NCBI GenBank assembly: GCA_028386065.3
Contig: JAKUCV010007733.1
Coordinates: forward strand, 24,785-88,784
Reading direction: 5' to 3'
Length of the DNA: 64,000 nucleotides
Source: Turnera subulata
Taxonomy: Eukaryota > Streptophyta > Magnoliopsida > Malpighiales > Passifloraceae
Under the pieces are notes generated by a model that saw nothing but the letters and a program-made list of their open reading frames with translations, was not told the DNA's origin and did not search any database. The translations under genes were made by a program, and so were the position numbers. Positions 12,115-21,905 of the stretch are shown here, piece by piece (position 1 is the stretch's first letter; every line of letters begins with the position of its first letter).

Positions 12115-12417
12115 TTTTGTAAATTAAATTTTAGGAAAAAAAGAAAAAAAAGAAAGAATAAAAAATCCACCCAAATAGGTCAATGGGGTAGGCGAATGGG
12201 TCGGGTAGAGGTGGTTTGGTTTTTTGGTTAACCCTGACATGTGGGCTCCACAAAGCTGATGTGGCGGTGAAAAATTTGCCAAATCAGCAATTTTCGCCGG
12301 AATTCGGCCGGACTGACCAAAAGGGACAAACGGAGGGATGAAAAGAGACGAAAATCCTACACGAGGATGAATTCCAGCTTTGAGGCCTTACACAGGGACC
12401 AAAAAACGCTTTAATCC
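12115..12417 (-). repeat. Right terminal inverted repeat of MULE 2
   Basis: Reverse complement of the left repeat at 10658. The inner boundary is approximate because both inner ends dissolve into T/A-rich sequence. Confidence 0.7.
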
Positions 12418-12536
12418 TTTGTTATATTCCTAGAGTCCAAAATCAAATAGCAGCGCATGCCTTAGCATTATTAGGTCTTAGTGAAGGTGATAGAGCATGG
12501 TTTCCTGATGTTCCTCCTTATGTACGGACTAATTGA

Positions 12537-13000
12537 ACGAAGCGTCGGATTCCTTAAAAATAACTTGAGAAGATCCCAACATCAGATAGCCCAAAATTGT
12601 TTAGAGAATGTTATTATTTGAAATTTAAAATAAGAACTAAATCTTCCAGCGCGATTTTCTTTTCTTTTGCATTAGATGGAAAAAATCATGGAGCTTGAAT
12701 GGAGAGAAAAAGATAGATCTTCTGGGTTGGTGAGGAACATGCATAAAAGGATTAACTAACCAGAAACAGAAATAATAAAATTATGCTGCATATGTATATG
12801 TGCAATACAAAATTCTGATTTTTTTTTGATACTGACAATACAGATTCTGATGCAAATACATATAACAACATACGGTGAAACATGATGAGGCATGACCAAG
12901 ATCTAAATTAAAGATCTGGGAATTGGGTTGGGATCTGAGAAGAAAAGGAAAGAAATGCGAGGTGGAATGAAAAAAAAGAGAATCATCTAGGAGCGAGTAC
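12537..13000. other. Upstream region of protease gene 1
   Basis: About 460 bp of AT-rich sequence between the RNase H-like remnant and the TATA box. It would have to contain the proximal promoter. No element boundary was seen. Confidence 0.4.
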
Positions 13001-13009
13001 TATATATAT
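13001..13009 (+). promoter_or_regulatory. Putative TATA box of protease gene 1
   Basis: TATATATAT lies 73 bp before the coding ATG at 13082, giving a predicted 5' leader of about 45-50 nt. A short upstream ATG at 13036 (six codons, TAA) may fall within or at the edge of that leader. Confidence 0.5.
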
Positions 13010-13081
13010 CTTCAGTACTGCTACGTAGAGAGCATATGCATTCAACAGAGTAATACATACGAGAGGAGGGTGCAAATTAAA

Positions 13082-14392
13082 ATGAGGTTTTCTCTAGTAA
13101 TTGTGGCCTCCATGGCGCTGTTGAGTTGCATTGCTGCAGTGCAACCCAATAGCATAAACTTGGCCGGTAACATCCACGATGGTTATTGGAGTGGTCCAAT
13201 TACAACATTGGCAGGAGCGGGAGGATCAAATTCTAAGCTGATTGCTCCTCCGACTCGGTACGCAACCGAATTTGTGTTCCATGTGAATGTGGGTATTGGC
13301 ACATTCGATACTGCAGCGGGTGGGTCGTCGTCCTTCAAATCCTACAACTTGGCAATAGATTCTGGTAGCGACCTCAACTGGATACAGTGCGAGGACTGCA
13401 AATCTCCTGGTAAGACCTGCTTCCCCCAAAAAGATCCACTGTATCCCAGCAGCCAATCAAAATCTTACAAGCCCCTAGACTGCAACGGAGTCCCCTGTGT
13501 CTTCAACAAGACAATCAGTGCCGGGAGCTACACCAGTGGCGTTCTTGCCACCGAAACTTTCACCTTCCAGTCCTCGGATGGCACATCTCTGCCCATCCCC
13601 AATATTAGCTTTGGTTGCAGTAGGGACAGCAAGAACATCAAATATGTTGCCGCAAGTAGGCCATTCCTAAATCCAACCAGTGGAGTCCTGAGCTTAGGAT
13701 GGGGTCCTCGCTCCTTCCTTTCGCAGATAGACTCCATGAGCCAAGGAAAGTTCTCCTATTGCATCAAACCCAACAACACCAAGAAGACATTCCTGAAATT
13801 CGGAAAAGAGGTGACCCCACCAAAGAATCCACACATCACTCCCATAAGCCAGGTAGGAAACTTGTCATCCTACTATGTAAACTTGCAAGGCATCAGCGTC
13901 GGAGGTGTTAGGCTCAACTTCGGCCCCTCCGATTTCGCATTGAACAAAGATGGTACAGGTGGAACCGTCATTGACTCCGGTGCTCTCTTCGCCCTCTTCA
14001 AGCCTCCCGTTTATGGTGCATTGTTTGCTACTCTGGAAGCAACATTGTCAAAGAACAAGTTCCTGAAGAGGGTTGTGTTCCACAAAGGTTTTAAGGATCT
14101 GTGCTACGTAGAATTGTCACCGGAAGCGCGCAAGACCATTCCTGGGATGACTTTCCATTTAGAGAATAATGCAGATTTTGAGGTCAAACCAGAAGGCCTC
14201 TTCTTGTTCGCCGTACTTCCTGAAGATACAAAAGACATTCCCAAGGGGACAACGGCTCTCTGCTTTGCAGCTTTTCCCAGCGAATTCAGGACCGCAATCG
14301 GTGCACTCCAGCAGATTGGTCAGAAGGTTGTATATGACACCAAAGCTAAGCAGTTGAGCTTTGGCCCCGAGGACTGTGATGAAACTTCTTAA
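13082..14392 (+). CDS. Secreted A1 aspartic protease, nepenthesin-like, atypical
   Basis: Single-exon gene of 436 aa. ATG at 13082 is the first in-frame methionine; the frame opens slightly earlier at a GTG. Residues 1-20 (MRFSLVIVASMALLSCIAAV) form a signal peptide, implying secretion to apoplast or vacuole. The bilobal pepsin fold is clear: first catalytic motif DSGSDLNW at 93-100, second IDSGALFALF from 297, many paired cysteines, and the closing GALQQIGQKVVYDTKAKQLS plus a terminal GPEDC. Both active sites are DSG where many plant enzymes have DTG first. The flap, usually Tyr-Gly-Asp-Gly-Ser, reads Ile-Ser-Ala-Gly-Ser (Ile145), so the flap tyrosine is missing. The HRDSPLSP-like propeptide of nepenthesins is also absent, though the paralogue at 47541 keeps a version. 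N-glycosylation sites are present (NKT, NIS, NNT, NLS). It could be a weak protease or a protease-fold inhibitor. Confidence 0.9.
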   Translation: MRFSLVIVASMALLSCIAAVQPNSINLAGNIHDGYWSGPITTLAGAGGSNSKLIAPPTRYATEFVFHVNVGIGTFDTAAGGSSSFKSYNLAIDSGSDLNWIQCEDCKSPGKTCFPQKDPLYPSSQSKSYKPLDCNGVPCVFNKTISAGSYTSGVLATETFTFQSSDGTSLPIPNISFGCSRDSKNIKYVAASRPFLNPTSGVLSLGWGPRSFLSQIDSMSQGKFSYCIKPNNTKKTFLKFGKEVTPPKNPHITPISQVGNLSSYYVNLQGISVGGVRLNFGPSDFALNKDGTGGTVIDSGALFALFKPPVYGALFATLEATLSKNKFLKRVVFHKGFKDLCYVELSPEARKTIPGMTFHLENNADFEVKPEGLFLFAVLPEDTKDIPKGTTALCFAAFPSEFRTAIGALQQIGQKVVYDTKAKQLSFGPEDCDETS

Positions 14393-15506
14393 GATAGTTT
14401 CTCTCCTCCATTTGTAAACCTTGCCTTTTCTAATTGTACCCAATTTGAGCACTGGTCCGGACATCGAATAATTCTTCTTAATTTTCTCAACATAAACAAA
14501 GATTATTATTTGAGTCCCTTGCATACCGCTCTCCCTTTTCTTCTTAACTTTTGCTTGTATACCACAACAAAACAACCAAACAATTTTTGTGATGATAACC
14601 TGCCTGGTCTAGACCAAATTAAATTGAAGTTTGGATTGTAGAAACGTATAAGATGCCAACAGGAGTAGACATGCATTAATCCTTCTTAAAAGGTTCGGTG
14701 AATTGTTCACTTTGTTGTCTGATTCCACTGCAGCAGTTCGTCAATAATATATATAAAACTACTCCCACAAATAGCAGCAGTTTTCCAAATGTTTTGTCTA
14801 TTCTACATCTGACTCTTGCTGTCATATGCGTACCTCACTCGGGCAAACAGCTAATGCATATCAATCTTATTGTACCTCCAACTTCTTGTTCTCAATCCTT
14901 GAAGAGAAGAGCAGGTTCTCTAGTATGTTCAACTTATGCAATCTCTTTTGATGGCATTACGTACTTTGTTCAATAAACCATTCCTTATGTGCCTCTGTTG
15001 AAGCATTGCTTCCTGGAAAAACCTGGGTTATTGATTTTTTTTTTTGCTTAGAGTTCAATGACATTTAACGGTGCAATTAAAATAATGATCTCCTTTCCAG
15101 GCATCTAAGGATAAAATGCCCATTCCAAATCACTCAATTCATGTTTTTGTGTTTGTTTAGGAGACCTTTTACACTGTTTCTTAATGAATAGGACTATTGT
15201 GGGTTATTTACTTGTTCTATGAACCTTTCCCTCATCCCAGTAAGACCCATACCGGATCTAGATGGAGGGCTTATACCTTTTTGCTTATGCAGCGCCAACC
15301 ATCCCCTTTTGCTTTTGTAACGCCACCTCTAGAAATCACGTCATAGACGGAGCTGCAATTAGCAATATACTTTGGCGCCGGTGACCATGATTCCTTCAAA
15401 TTCTACGCTGCTAATGGAAGGGCGAAATTGGCAGCAGTGGTGGAGGAGGAAGGTCGGTTGCCGAACTAGAGTAGTTTTCCACAACTAAACAACTCTATCT
15501 TCCATC
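14393..15506. other. Intergenic region downstream of gene 1
   Basis: Holds the 3' UTR of the protease (a weak AATAAT-type signal near 14467), then AT-rich sequence. A short stretch at 15355-15470 is less AT-rich and open in one frame but is not recognisable. The last ten bases (ATCTTCCATC, 15497-15506) are the target duplication of the following MULE. Confidence 0.45.
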
Positions 15507-15835
15507 GGTAAGGCTTTTTATGTCGCTACACTTTTTTGTTTTCATCATTGTTGTCCCTATTTTTTGAAAATCATCGTTGTTGTCCCTCAACATAGGTAAA
15601 ACCGAGTGTTGTTGTACAATTTACCTTCAGTAACCGGTGCACCTATTAAAATGTGACACGTGGAAACTAAGAGGGACACTAATAGCTAATTTTTAATTTT
15701 TTCTTATTGTATTTTTATCTTATATTTTAATAAGATTTTTAATTAAAAAACTGATTCTTTTTTTATATTTTTTTTCTTTCTCTTCTCTCCTCCTACCTTT
15801 TCTTTTCTCTTTTTTTCTTCCTTCTTCTCTCCAAC
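15507..15835 (+). repeat. Left terminal inverted repeat of MULE 1
   Basis: Pairs with 25965-26318. Good landmarks are TTGTTGTCCCT, TGTTGTACAATTTAC and GACACGTGG, all present inverted on the right. The inner end lies in a TTTCTTC-rich run. Confidence 0.75.
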
Positions 15836-16554
15836 CACACTGCACACCACACCTCCAGCGTTATCTCCTCTCTCTCTCCTTCTTCTTCCTCTCCCTACTG
15901 CCATCCACATCTCCCTTTTCACCCTCTTCCTCATGACCACAAACCGCCACCATCGTACCCATACCCTAACCGACAACTCCACACCTCTGCCGACCCTGCC
16001 TTCTCTCCTCACCGTCCTCCTCTTCTCCGCCTCAACTCATCGCCGATGAAGCTGCCGTTTCCAAAAGCACCTCCTGCAGCGTGTGCAATGGCGGATCCGA
16101 TCCACAGCTCCGCCTACCCCTCTTCCTTTTTCCTCCGTCTCCTATCGCGCCGTCGCTTCTCAGGTGTCCTCTATTTAAGCCACCTACCAAACACCACATA
16201 ACAACTCTAATCCACCACACCACAGGTTTATCCCTACTCCTCCCTATATTTTCTTCATTTCTTTTGCTGCTAGGCTTTTTTTTTTTGCCTGTAATTCCTT
16301 TTTATTCTTTTTAATTATTATGTCAGGATTGTAATTTAGAGCCTTGATTTTGTAATTTGTCGACTTCGAGCTGGCTTTGGTTGGGTTGGGAAATGGTAGG
16401 GTTTGCTTCCACCTTTGGATTGACTTTGCAAAACGAGGTCGTTTTAGGGTGGTTGTTCGCGGTCCACCACAACGCCACTATTCGATTCGATACAGTAAAA
16501 CATGGCTCTGCATTTTTTGAGTACTAGCGGCGATGGGCAGTTATTGTGGAGGAG

Positions 16555-18668
16555 TGATGCATGTGAAATATGCATAGTTTAGGGCATAATTTTGGACGCA
16601 AATTGTTCTCAATTCATTATGATTATATCCCTCCTATGCAATATTCCACCATATTCCTCCAATATCCATCCCTTACTGTATGATTAGTGATTTTAGGTGT
16701 ATTTCGATCAATTCAAGAGGATTTCATTGAAGAATTTGAAGATACAGCCTCAGCCACAGCATGCGCCTGTGGCGGAACTTGTGAGCCTGTCCCTGAGGCT
16801 GTTGTTCAACGAGAATTCAATTGAAGGCCTCAAACCACCTTCAAATCACGAGATTTCCACTGAAGCACATTGCCCTCACTTTGATCCAAGAAGTTCTCAT
16901 GACACCTCATCATTGGTAGAAGAAACAGAAATCAATTGAAGGGGAAGTTGAAGAAGAACCGCAACAGACCCAGGCACAGCATCAGCCTGTGCATCCTGCA
17001 AAACCCAGAAAATGCAGGAGGAATATAAAATTACACCATTTGCACCACCTGCTCCACTAACATAAACAAACATTCTCCTGACGTTCCCAGAGCACTTTCC
17101 AAGGAAAAAGCAATAGGCACATGCCACTCAGAGGGAATCCACCTTAAAGAACAATATCCTCTGCAAAGGACACCTTGGAACTTACAATCCACCAATCAAC
17201 TTGCTGCTCATCACGCCTATCCTGACACACACACTGGAGGACTGACGAGCCAACTTGCCCAAACACCCATACTTTCCAGCAAGTTAGGAGAAAGAAGAAA
17301 AGAGGAGCTGCATCTATATAAAGGAGGGAGGAAGAAGAACCAAAGAAGGTGAAATTAACCCAGAGAATCATCCACCATTAGAGACATCATCAAAGGTCTG
17401 GAACAGGGGTTAAAAATTCAGAATATTGGGTTTTCAAGGGGGTGCACGATTCTGCAACTTTTGTTGCAGAAATTGTGTCGCTCCTAACTTCCAATCTGTT
17501 CCAAACCCTATGCTCACCTTTGTTTTCATTGTTTCTGTAATTCTGAGCATGAACTAAACAATCCCTCTTAGGTTGAAGGGGTGCAACATGTCTCTGGTTT
17601 TTATGTAATAAATTACTCTTTTTTATGTTCTTTTCCCGTTTTCTTGTTTTTGTTGTTGCATACTTGATACATGTTTGAGTTCTGGCCAAATCCTCGCATG
17701 ATTACAGGTAAGGACCAAAAGGAGAAACCATAGCTACTGGAACAATAACAACCAACCCTTAGTTTTTAGCTTTTGACTAGAGTTAGAAACTAATTGAGGA
17801 ACTAGCCTCAACACCAATCCTAAACCCCTGTGTTTGACCGATGCGAGAGCATTAGGAATGTGAGAACCATGGGAGGCACCTGTGAGCGAAAGCAAATGGG
17901 TGCAGTATAGGTTGAGAGTGCCTGCAAGAACCGATTCTATTAATCGACTCTTTTGCTGCCAACAGCCTCAACCTATACAGAGCACAGCCTCAGCCTGTGC
18001 CTAGTACAGCCTCAGTCTGTGACAACATAGTCAGGAAGATAACACGATTCCTAATTTGATTCTTGATTGACTATTGGGGAGTTTCTTTTAATCAAGTAGT
18101 AGCCTGGTGAAGGACCGAAAGGAGAAGCCAGGAGTGCTAGACAAACAATAAGTCAGCCTTCACCCCCTAGCCGTTTGAAAGAAGATAGGGAGAGACTGTG
18201 GGTATTTAGCACCAACACTAAACTTCACCCTTAAGTGAACGCCTATTCTAGTGACAGGGGGTAGATGGAAGATTGGGGAACTATCAATAAGATCGAAAGC
18301 CGTTGATAGTACACTAGGTTGGGAGCCCCTTCAAGACATTTTATTAGATACAGCCTCACCCACAGGCTCAGCCTGTGCCTGGGGCTGTTGACCAATTTAA
18401 GGCATAAAACAGGACATATGAACCCCGGATGCCTAAGACTTCTCTCAATCTGATCTCTTCCTATTTCAATTCTGCTGTTAGTTTAATTTCATTGCTTAGT
18501 TTATATTTGAATTAGCATGCCCAAAAATCACCTCTTATTGTTCATTTTAAGCCTAATTTGTCTAATTGAAGGTAACAAGCTCAACCCAGTCCCTGTGGAT
18601 ACGACCTTGATAGTACTACAACAACCCTGTGCACTTGTAGGAACCTACATTGCAGAAAGACGATATCA
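16555..18668 (+). repeat. 5' LTR of element B
   Basis: 2114 bp, TGATGC to TATCA. The 3' LTR lacks about 140 bp that are present here at roughly 17146-17286. A TATA box CTATATAAAG is at 17314-17323. Palindromic AGGCT/AGCCTG motifs cluster at 16745-16805, 17960-18022 and 18361-18390. Confidence 0.9.
17314..17323 (+). promoter_or_regulatory. LTR TATA box, element B 5' LTR
   Basis: CTATATAAAG, repeated at 24395-24404 in the 3' LTR. It is the likely start of the element transcript (U3/R border shortly downstream). Confidence 0.6.
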
Positions 18669-18674
18669 AGTTTT

Positions 18675-18692
18675 TGGCGCCGTTGCCGGGGA
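18675..18692 (+). other. tRNA-Asp primer-binding site, element B
   Basis: TGGCGCCGTTGCCGGGGA, six bases after the 5' LTR end. It is identical to that of element A. Confidence 0.92.
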
Positions 18693-18886
18693 CTGGCGCT
18701 TGATTCTATTGCTTTTTAGTTTGATTAATTAGGCTTTTATTACTTAACCATTTCTTTTTCCAAGTTGAAGTTTTCAGGTGGTGCATGCCCCAAGCCAGAA
18801 GGAAGCAGCCAGCACTAATCTTCCACTAGGAAATCGAAAAGACCACCCGCCAGATTCGTAAGAAGAATAAATAGAAACAGCAAAAC

Positions 18887-20401
18887 ATGGCGAACAGACC
18901 CAATGAAGGAGCAAAGGCTCAGCCTGTTCGACCTTACATTCCTATATCACAGCTCCTACAACCACCAACAAACATAATCCACAACAGCATAGCCATTCCA
19001 GATGTATATGCCCCATATAAGATTCGAACAAACTTGCTGAGCATGTTGGAAAGGCACACATTTGGTGGCATGCCGTCTGAAGATCCAAACTCTGACTTGC
19101 AAAATTTTCTGCGGGTGTGTAGCATAGTGAACATAGTAGGGATGACCAAGGAGCAGCTCTACATGAGAGTATTTCCATTCTCACTTTAAGATGCAGCATT
19201 TGAGTGGCTCAACAACCATGAAGCAGGCCATTTTACAGGCTGGAACGGTATAGTCAGAGCCTTCTTGAAGGAATACCATCCATCAAGCGAGGCTGCAAAC
19301 TTGAGGCGATAACTAATTGGCTTCCCTCAACGCTATGATGAATCAATTCGTGATGCTTGGGAACGCTTCAAGGGAATATTAAGGAGATGCCCAAACCACC
19401 GAATTGATGAGGCTGTGCAACTTGAACAATTTTATTATGGCCTATGTGATGAAGATCAAAACACCTTGGACAAGATGGCCAATGGAGCATTCTTTGACTA
19501 AGACTACAATGATGGAGTTGCATTCTTGAAGCTCTACCCAAGAGGAAGACCCAAATCAGGAGAGTTAAGGCCTCTGAAATGATCGGGTGGACCGAGTGGC
19601 CAAGCTAGAGGCAGAGTTAGATGCCCTTCGGATGCAACTAGGGGTTGCTGAAATCAAGGCAGCTGTAGTCGCAGGCTCAGCCTGTGGAGGATGCGGAGGA
19701 CCTCATGGTACGTCTAGTTGCCCACTCTTTGCTGAATGTGATTCTAAACAAGCCCACTATATCCAGCAGCAGCAGAATCAACATGGGAATACATACAACC
19801 CAGCTTGGACAGATCACCCAAATTTCTCTTGGAAATCGCTAAACGAAGAAAGAAATCCACCACAGGCTCAGTACCAGAGGCAAAACCATGGTGGATATCA
19901 AGGTGGACATCAAGATATGATGAGCATGCTGCAATCCATCCTCGAGAATCAAAATAAATTGAATGAGGAGATTAGTCAAATCAAGTCCCACAAAAGAATT
20001 CTCGAGAATCAAATTGCACAACAGGCTACATTGTCAACTAACAAGGAACTCTTCCAAGAAAAATAGTAGAGAATCCAAGGAATGAACACTGCAATATTGT
20101 GATCCTTCACAGTGGGAAGGAGATAAGGGAAACAACACCGAGACAGCCTGAGGCTTTGGAGAAAAAGGCAATAGCATCAACATCCAGCTTGGGACAGACA
20201 GAACATACACAGGCTGAGCCTGTGCCTGAGCCTGTCAGCACAAAAAGTGTTGAGAAACAGCCCCAGACTTTTCGACCTTATCAACCTCCTCTCCCATTCC
20301 CAAAAGTATACCACAAGGCCAAATTGGAGAAGCAATTCAGTAAGTTCAAGGAAATGGTAAGTAAGTTATATGTGAATGTTCCTTTCAGTGATGTGGTTAC
20401 A
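18887..20401 (+). pseudogene. Gag remnant of element B
   Basis: Starts at ATG 18887 (MANRPNEGA) and can be followed with stops and frame changes to the 5S-LTR insertion at 20402. Blocks: gag core with TKEQLYMRVFPFSL then an in-frame stop near 19187, AFEWLNNHEAGHF, QLEQFYYGLCDEDQNT, a Cys-rich CGGCGGPHGTSSCP knuckle-like motif around 19690-19730, the QIKSHKRILENQIAQQ coiled segment near 19980, and a Pro/Glu-rich TQAEPVPEPVSTK stretch around 20205-20245 that is encoded by the palindromic repeat. It would encode the capsid/nucleocapsid protein if intact. Confidence 0.8.
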
Positions 20402-20888
20402 TGTAACGTCCTGGCTTGTCGACTATCACTACATACCAACACGGGACCTTTCCAACATGCTTTGTCCTCACTCGCATGTTTCTAGGGAAAACTTCCCAGG
20501 ACGTCACCCATCCTAGAATTGCTCCAAGTCAAGCACGCTTAACTTTGGAGTTTTTTTGGAATGAGCACCGAAAAGGTAGGTGCACGTTGTTGATACCCAT
20601 CAAACCGTTTTAAGCTATTCTCGATTGTACAGTCCCATACCTATACAACCTTGAAATCACTTCATTTGAGCTATTCTTAATTATACAGTCCCATACCCGT
20701 ATAATTACGAAATCACCCCAACTGTGCAGCCCCATCCCTACACAGTCTCAGGATCTCTCCCATTCCGGTGTGGATTCGGTCCGTTCCTGTGCCCCTCCGT
20801 CTAGAAGCCTGCCAGAAGCCGCTCCTTGTCCATGCTCATCCCGGCACCGACATTCACTTCCCGCCCTCATAGACCCCGGAATGTCACA
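20402..20888 (-). mobile_element. Cassandra-like solo LTR carrying a 5S rRNA-like segment
   Basis: A 487-bp TG...CA unit with a perfect 5-bp duplication TTACA (20397-20401, 20889-20893). It has no internal region, so it is a solo LTR. On the minus strand it begins TGTGACATTCC and contains a stretch closely resembling plant 5S rRNA, the hallmark of Cassandra TRIM elements. It interrupts the gag-protease frame of element B, so it is the youngest insertion of this nest. Orientation is assigned from the 5S-like segment. Confidence 0.75.
20490..20570 (-). ncRNA. 5S rRNA-like segment within the solo LTR
   Basis: On the minus strand the A-box region (GTTAAGCGTGCTTG) and the C-box region (AGGATGGGTGACGTCCTGGG) of plant 5S rRNA are well preserved, with divergence between and around them. 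The 5' third of 5S is poorly preserved. These are internal RNA polymerase III promoter elements, so transcription is conceivable, but a functional ribosomal RNA is unlikely. Confidence 0.7.
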
Positions 20889-20896
20889 TTACATAA

Positions 20897-21490
20897 ATGC
20901 CTTCATATGCTAAGTTCCTCAAGGAGATTTTGACAAGGAAGAGAACCATTGATGATATTAAGATTGTAGCTATCACAGCCCAGGGGAGTGCTCTCATTCA
21001 ACAACAGCCACCCAAAAAATGCTCAGACCCAGAGAACTTTACAATACCATGTCATATTAGGAGCAAGAAGATCGAAGGGTCCCTATGTGACTTAGGAGCT
21101 AGTGTCAACCTGTTACCACTTTCCATCACTCAAAGTATGGACCTTGGAGACATCAAGACCACAAAAATGAAAATCCAACTTGTTGACCGCTCACTTGTGT
21201 ATCCTGTGGGAGTATTAGAGGATGTGCCTGTCAAGGTTGGTGATTTTTATATTCCTGTTGATTTTGTGGTCATGGATATGACATTGGATGTCCACACACC
21301 CATCATTTTAGGGCGACCTTTTCTTGCCACGGCTGAGGCATTGATTGATGTTGAGGAAGGAAGGGTGACATTGAGAGTTGGAGAAAATACGATGAATTTT
21401 AATATGCTCCAGTGTCCTAAGTCAGAATTGAGCTTTGGCACCTGCTGCCAGGTTGACACTCTTGATGACAACAATAAGTCAATACAATAG
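20897..21490 (+). pseudogene. Retropepsin (Athila-type protease) remnant, element B
   Basis: A 197-residue open frame resumes directly after the solo LTR. It contains the protease domain with catalytic CDLGASVNLLPL, then DRSLVYPVGVLEDV, then HTPIILGRPFLATAEALIDV with the GRPFLAT motif intact, followed by VTLRVGENTMNF. It is better preserved than the element A copy. It stops at 21490 and is followed by short broken frames. Its upstream gag is separated by the 487-bp insertion, so no fusion polyprotein can be produced. Confidence 0.85.
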
Positions 21491-21579
21491 GCCCAGCCTG
21501 TGCAGCAGCCTATTCAATAGCAATGGCCTATTAATCAAACTGGAGCTGATGATTTTGCACCAAATAATGTGATAAAACC

Positions 21580-21905
21580 TCTTCCTCCAGAATTGAATGA
21601 AGAGCACTTAGAGATGAATGGGAATTCCATGGTTTATAAGGAGAGAACCATAAAAAGGCACAATGGTCAAAACATCAAACGTGCTTTCAAGAAATAAGGC
21701 CAAGTCCTTTTCCGGGATAAGAGACGATCCAAATGGTCTGCTCCATTAACCATTCTTCATTGTTTGCCTCATGGAGAAATGGAGATTGATGGTGACGGGG
21801 TCAGCCCGTTCATAGCCCATCGAATGAGGTTGAAAATTTATCACCCTATCATGGGCATTTTCAAGGAGATTCAACCTTGCCAAAACCCTTATACCTCTTA
21901 AATGA
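21580..21905 (+). pseudogene. Integrase C-terminal tail remnant, element B
   Basis: The plus frame reads PPELNEEHLEMNGNS, then KWSAPLTILHCLPHGEMEID, then RLKIYHP, ending at a stop near 21900. This matches 4731-4450 in element A, with one extra stop near 21697. The frame follows the protease within about 100 bp, so about 3 kb of canonical pol is missing. Confidence 0.7.

Larger units (their letters stand above)
10658..12417. mobile_element. Complete non-autonomous MULE 2 (Pack-MULE-like)
   Basis: A 1760-bp element with long terminal inverted repeats. Its first and last 34 bases (GGATTAAAGCG...TAAGGCC) are perfect reverse complements. It is flanked by a perfect 10-bp target duplication, TTTGTTATAT (10648-10657 and 12418-12427). 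Inverted repeats of about 300 bp, a 9-11-bp duplication and the absence of any transposase fit a Mutator-like non-autonomous element. The interior (11160-11840) is strikingly GC-rich against AT-rich surroundings, as in Pack-MULEs that carry captured gene fragments, but no donor gene is recognised. Orientation cannot be set. Confidence 0.85.
10310..12536 (+). pseudogene. RNase H-like domain remnant, split by a MULE
   Basis: The left part (10310-10657) and right part (12428-12536) read as one plant RNase H-like domain, of the kind found at the end of non-LTR retrotransposon ORF2 and in plant RVT_3 proteins. Visible blocks are PPPVGFLQLHTD (start of the fold with the first Asp region), LGMIIRDH after a frameshift, SQLLVNAIHS, and, after the insertion, PRVQNQIAAHALALLG, which matches the usual VPR..N..AH.LA helix. 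The frame ends with TGA at 12534-12536. The MULE at 10658-12417 entered between the SSFEEW block and the PRVQN block. Frameshifts on the left show it was already, or is now, non-functional. Confidence 0.65.

Noticed and set aside
13070..13081. Earlier start for protease gene 1 at 13070
   Set aside because: The codon there is GTG. The first in-frame ATG is 13082 and directly opens a good signal peptide.
16697..16939. LTR-encoded 80-aa protein (also at 23916-24158)
   Set aside because: It starts at a non-ATG codon, the two copies are similar only because they are the two LTRs of one element, and the related LTR of element A does not keep the frame.
18675..18692. tRNA-Asp gene fragment
   Set aside because: Only 18 bases match and they are complementary to the tRNA end directly after an LTR, which is a primer-binding site.
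20490..20570. Functional 5S rRNA gene
   Set aside because: Only the central and distal part is similar. It is embedded in a TG...CA solo LTR with target duplications.
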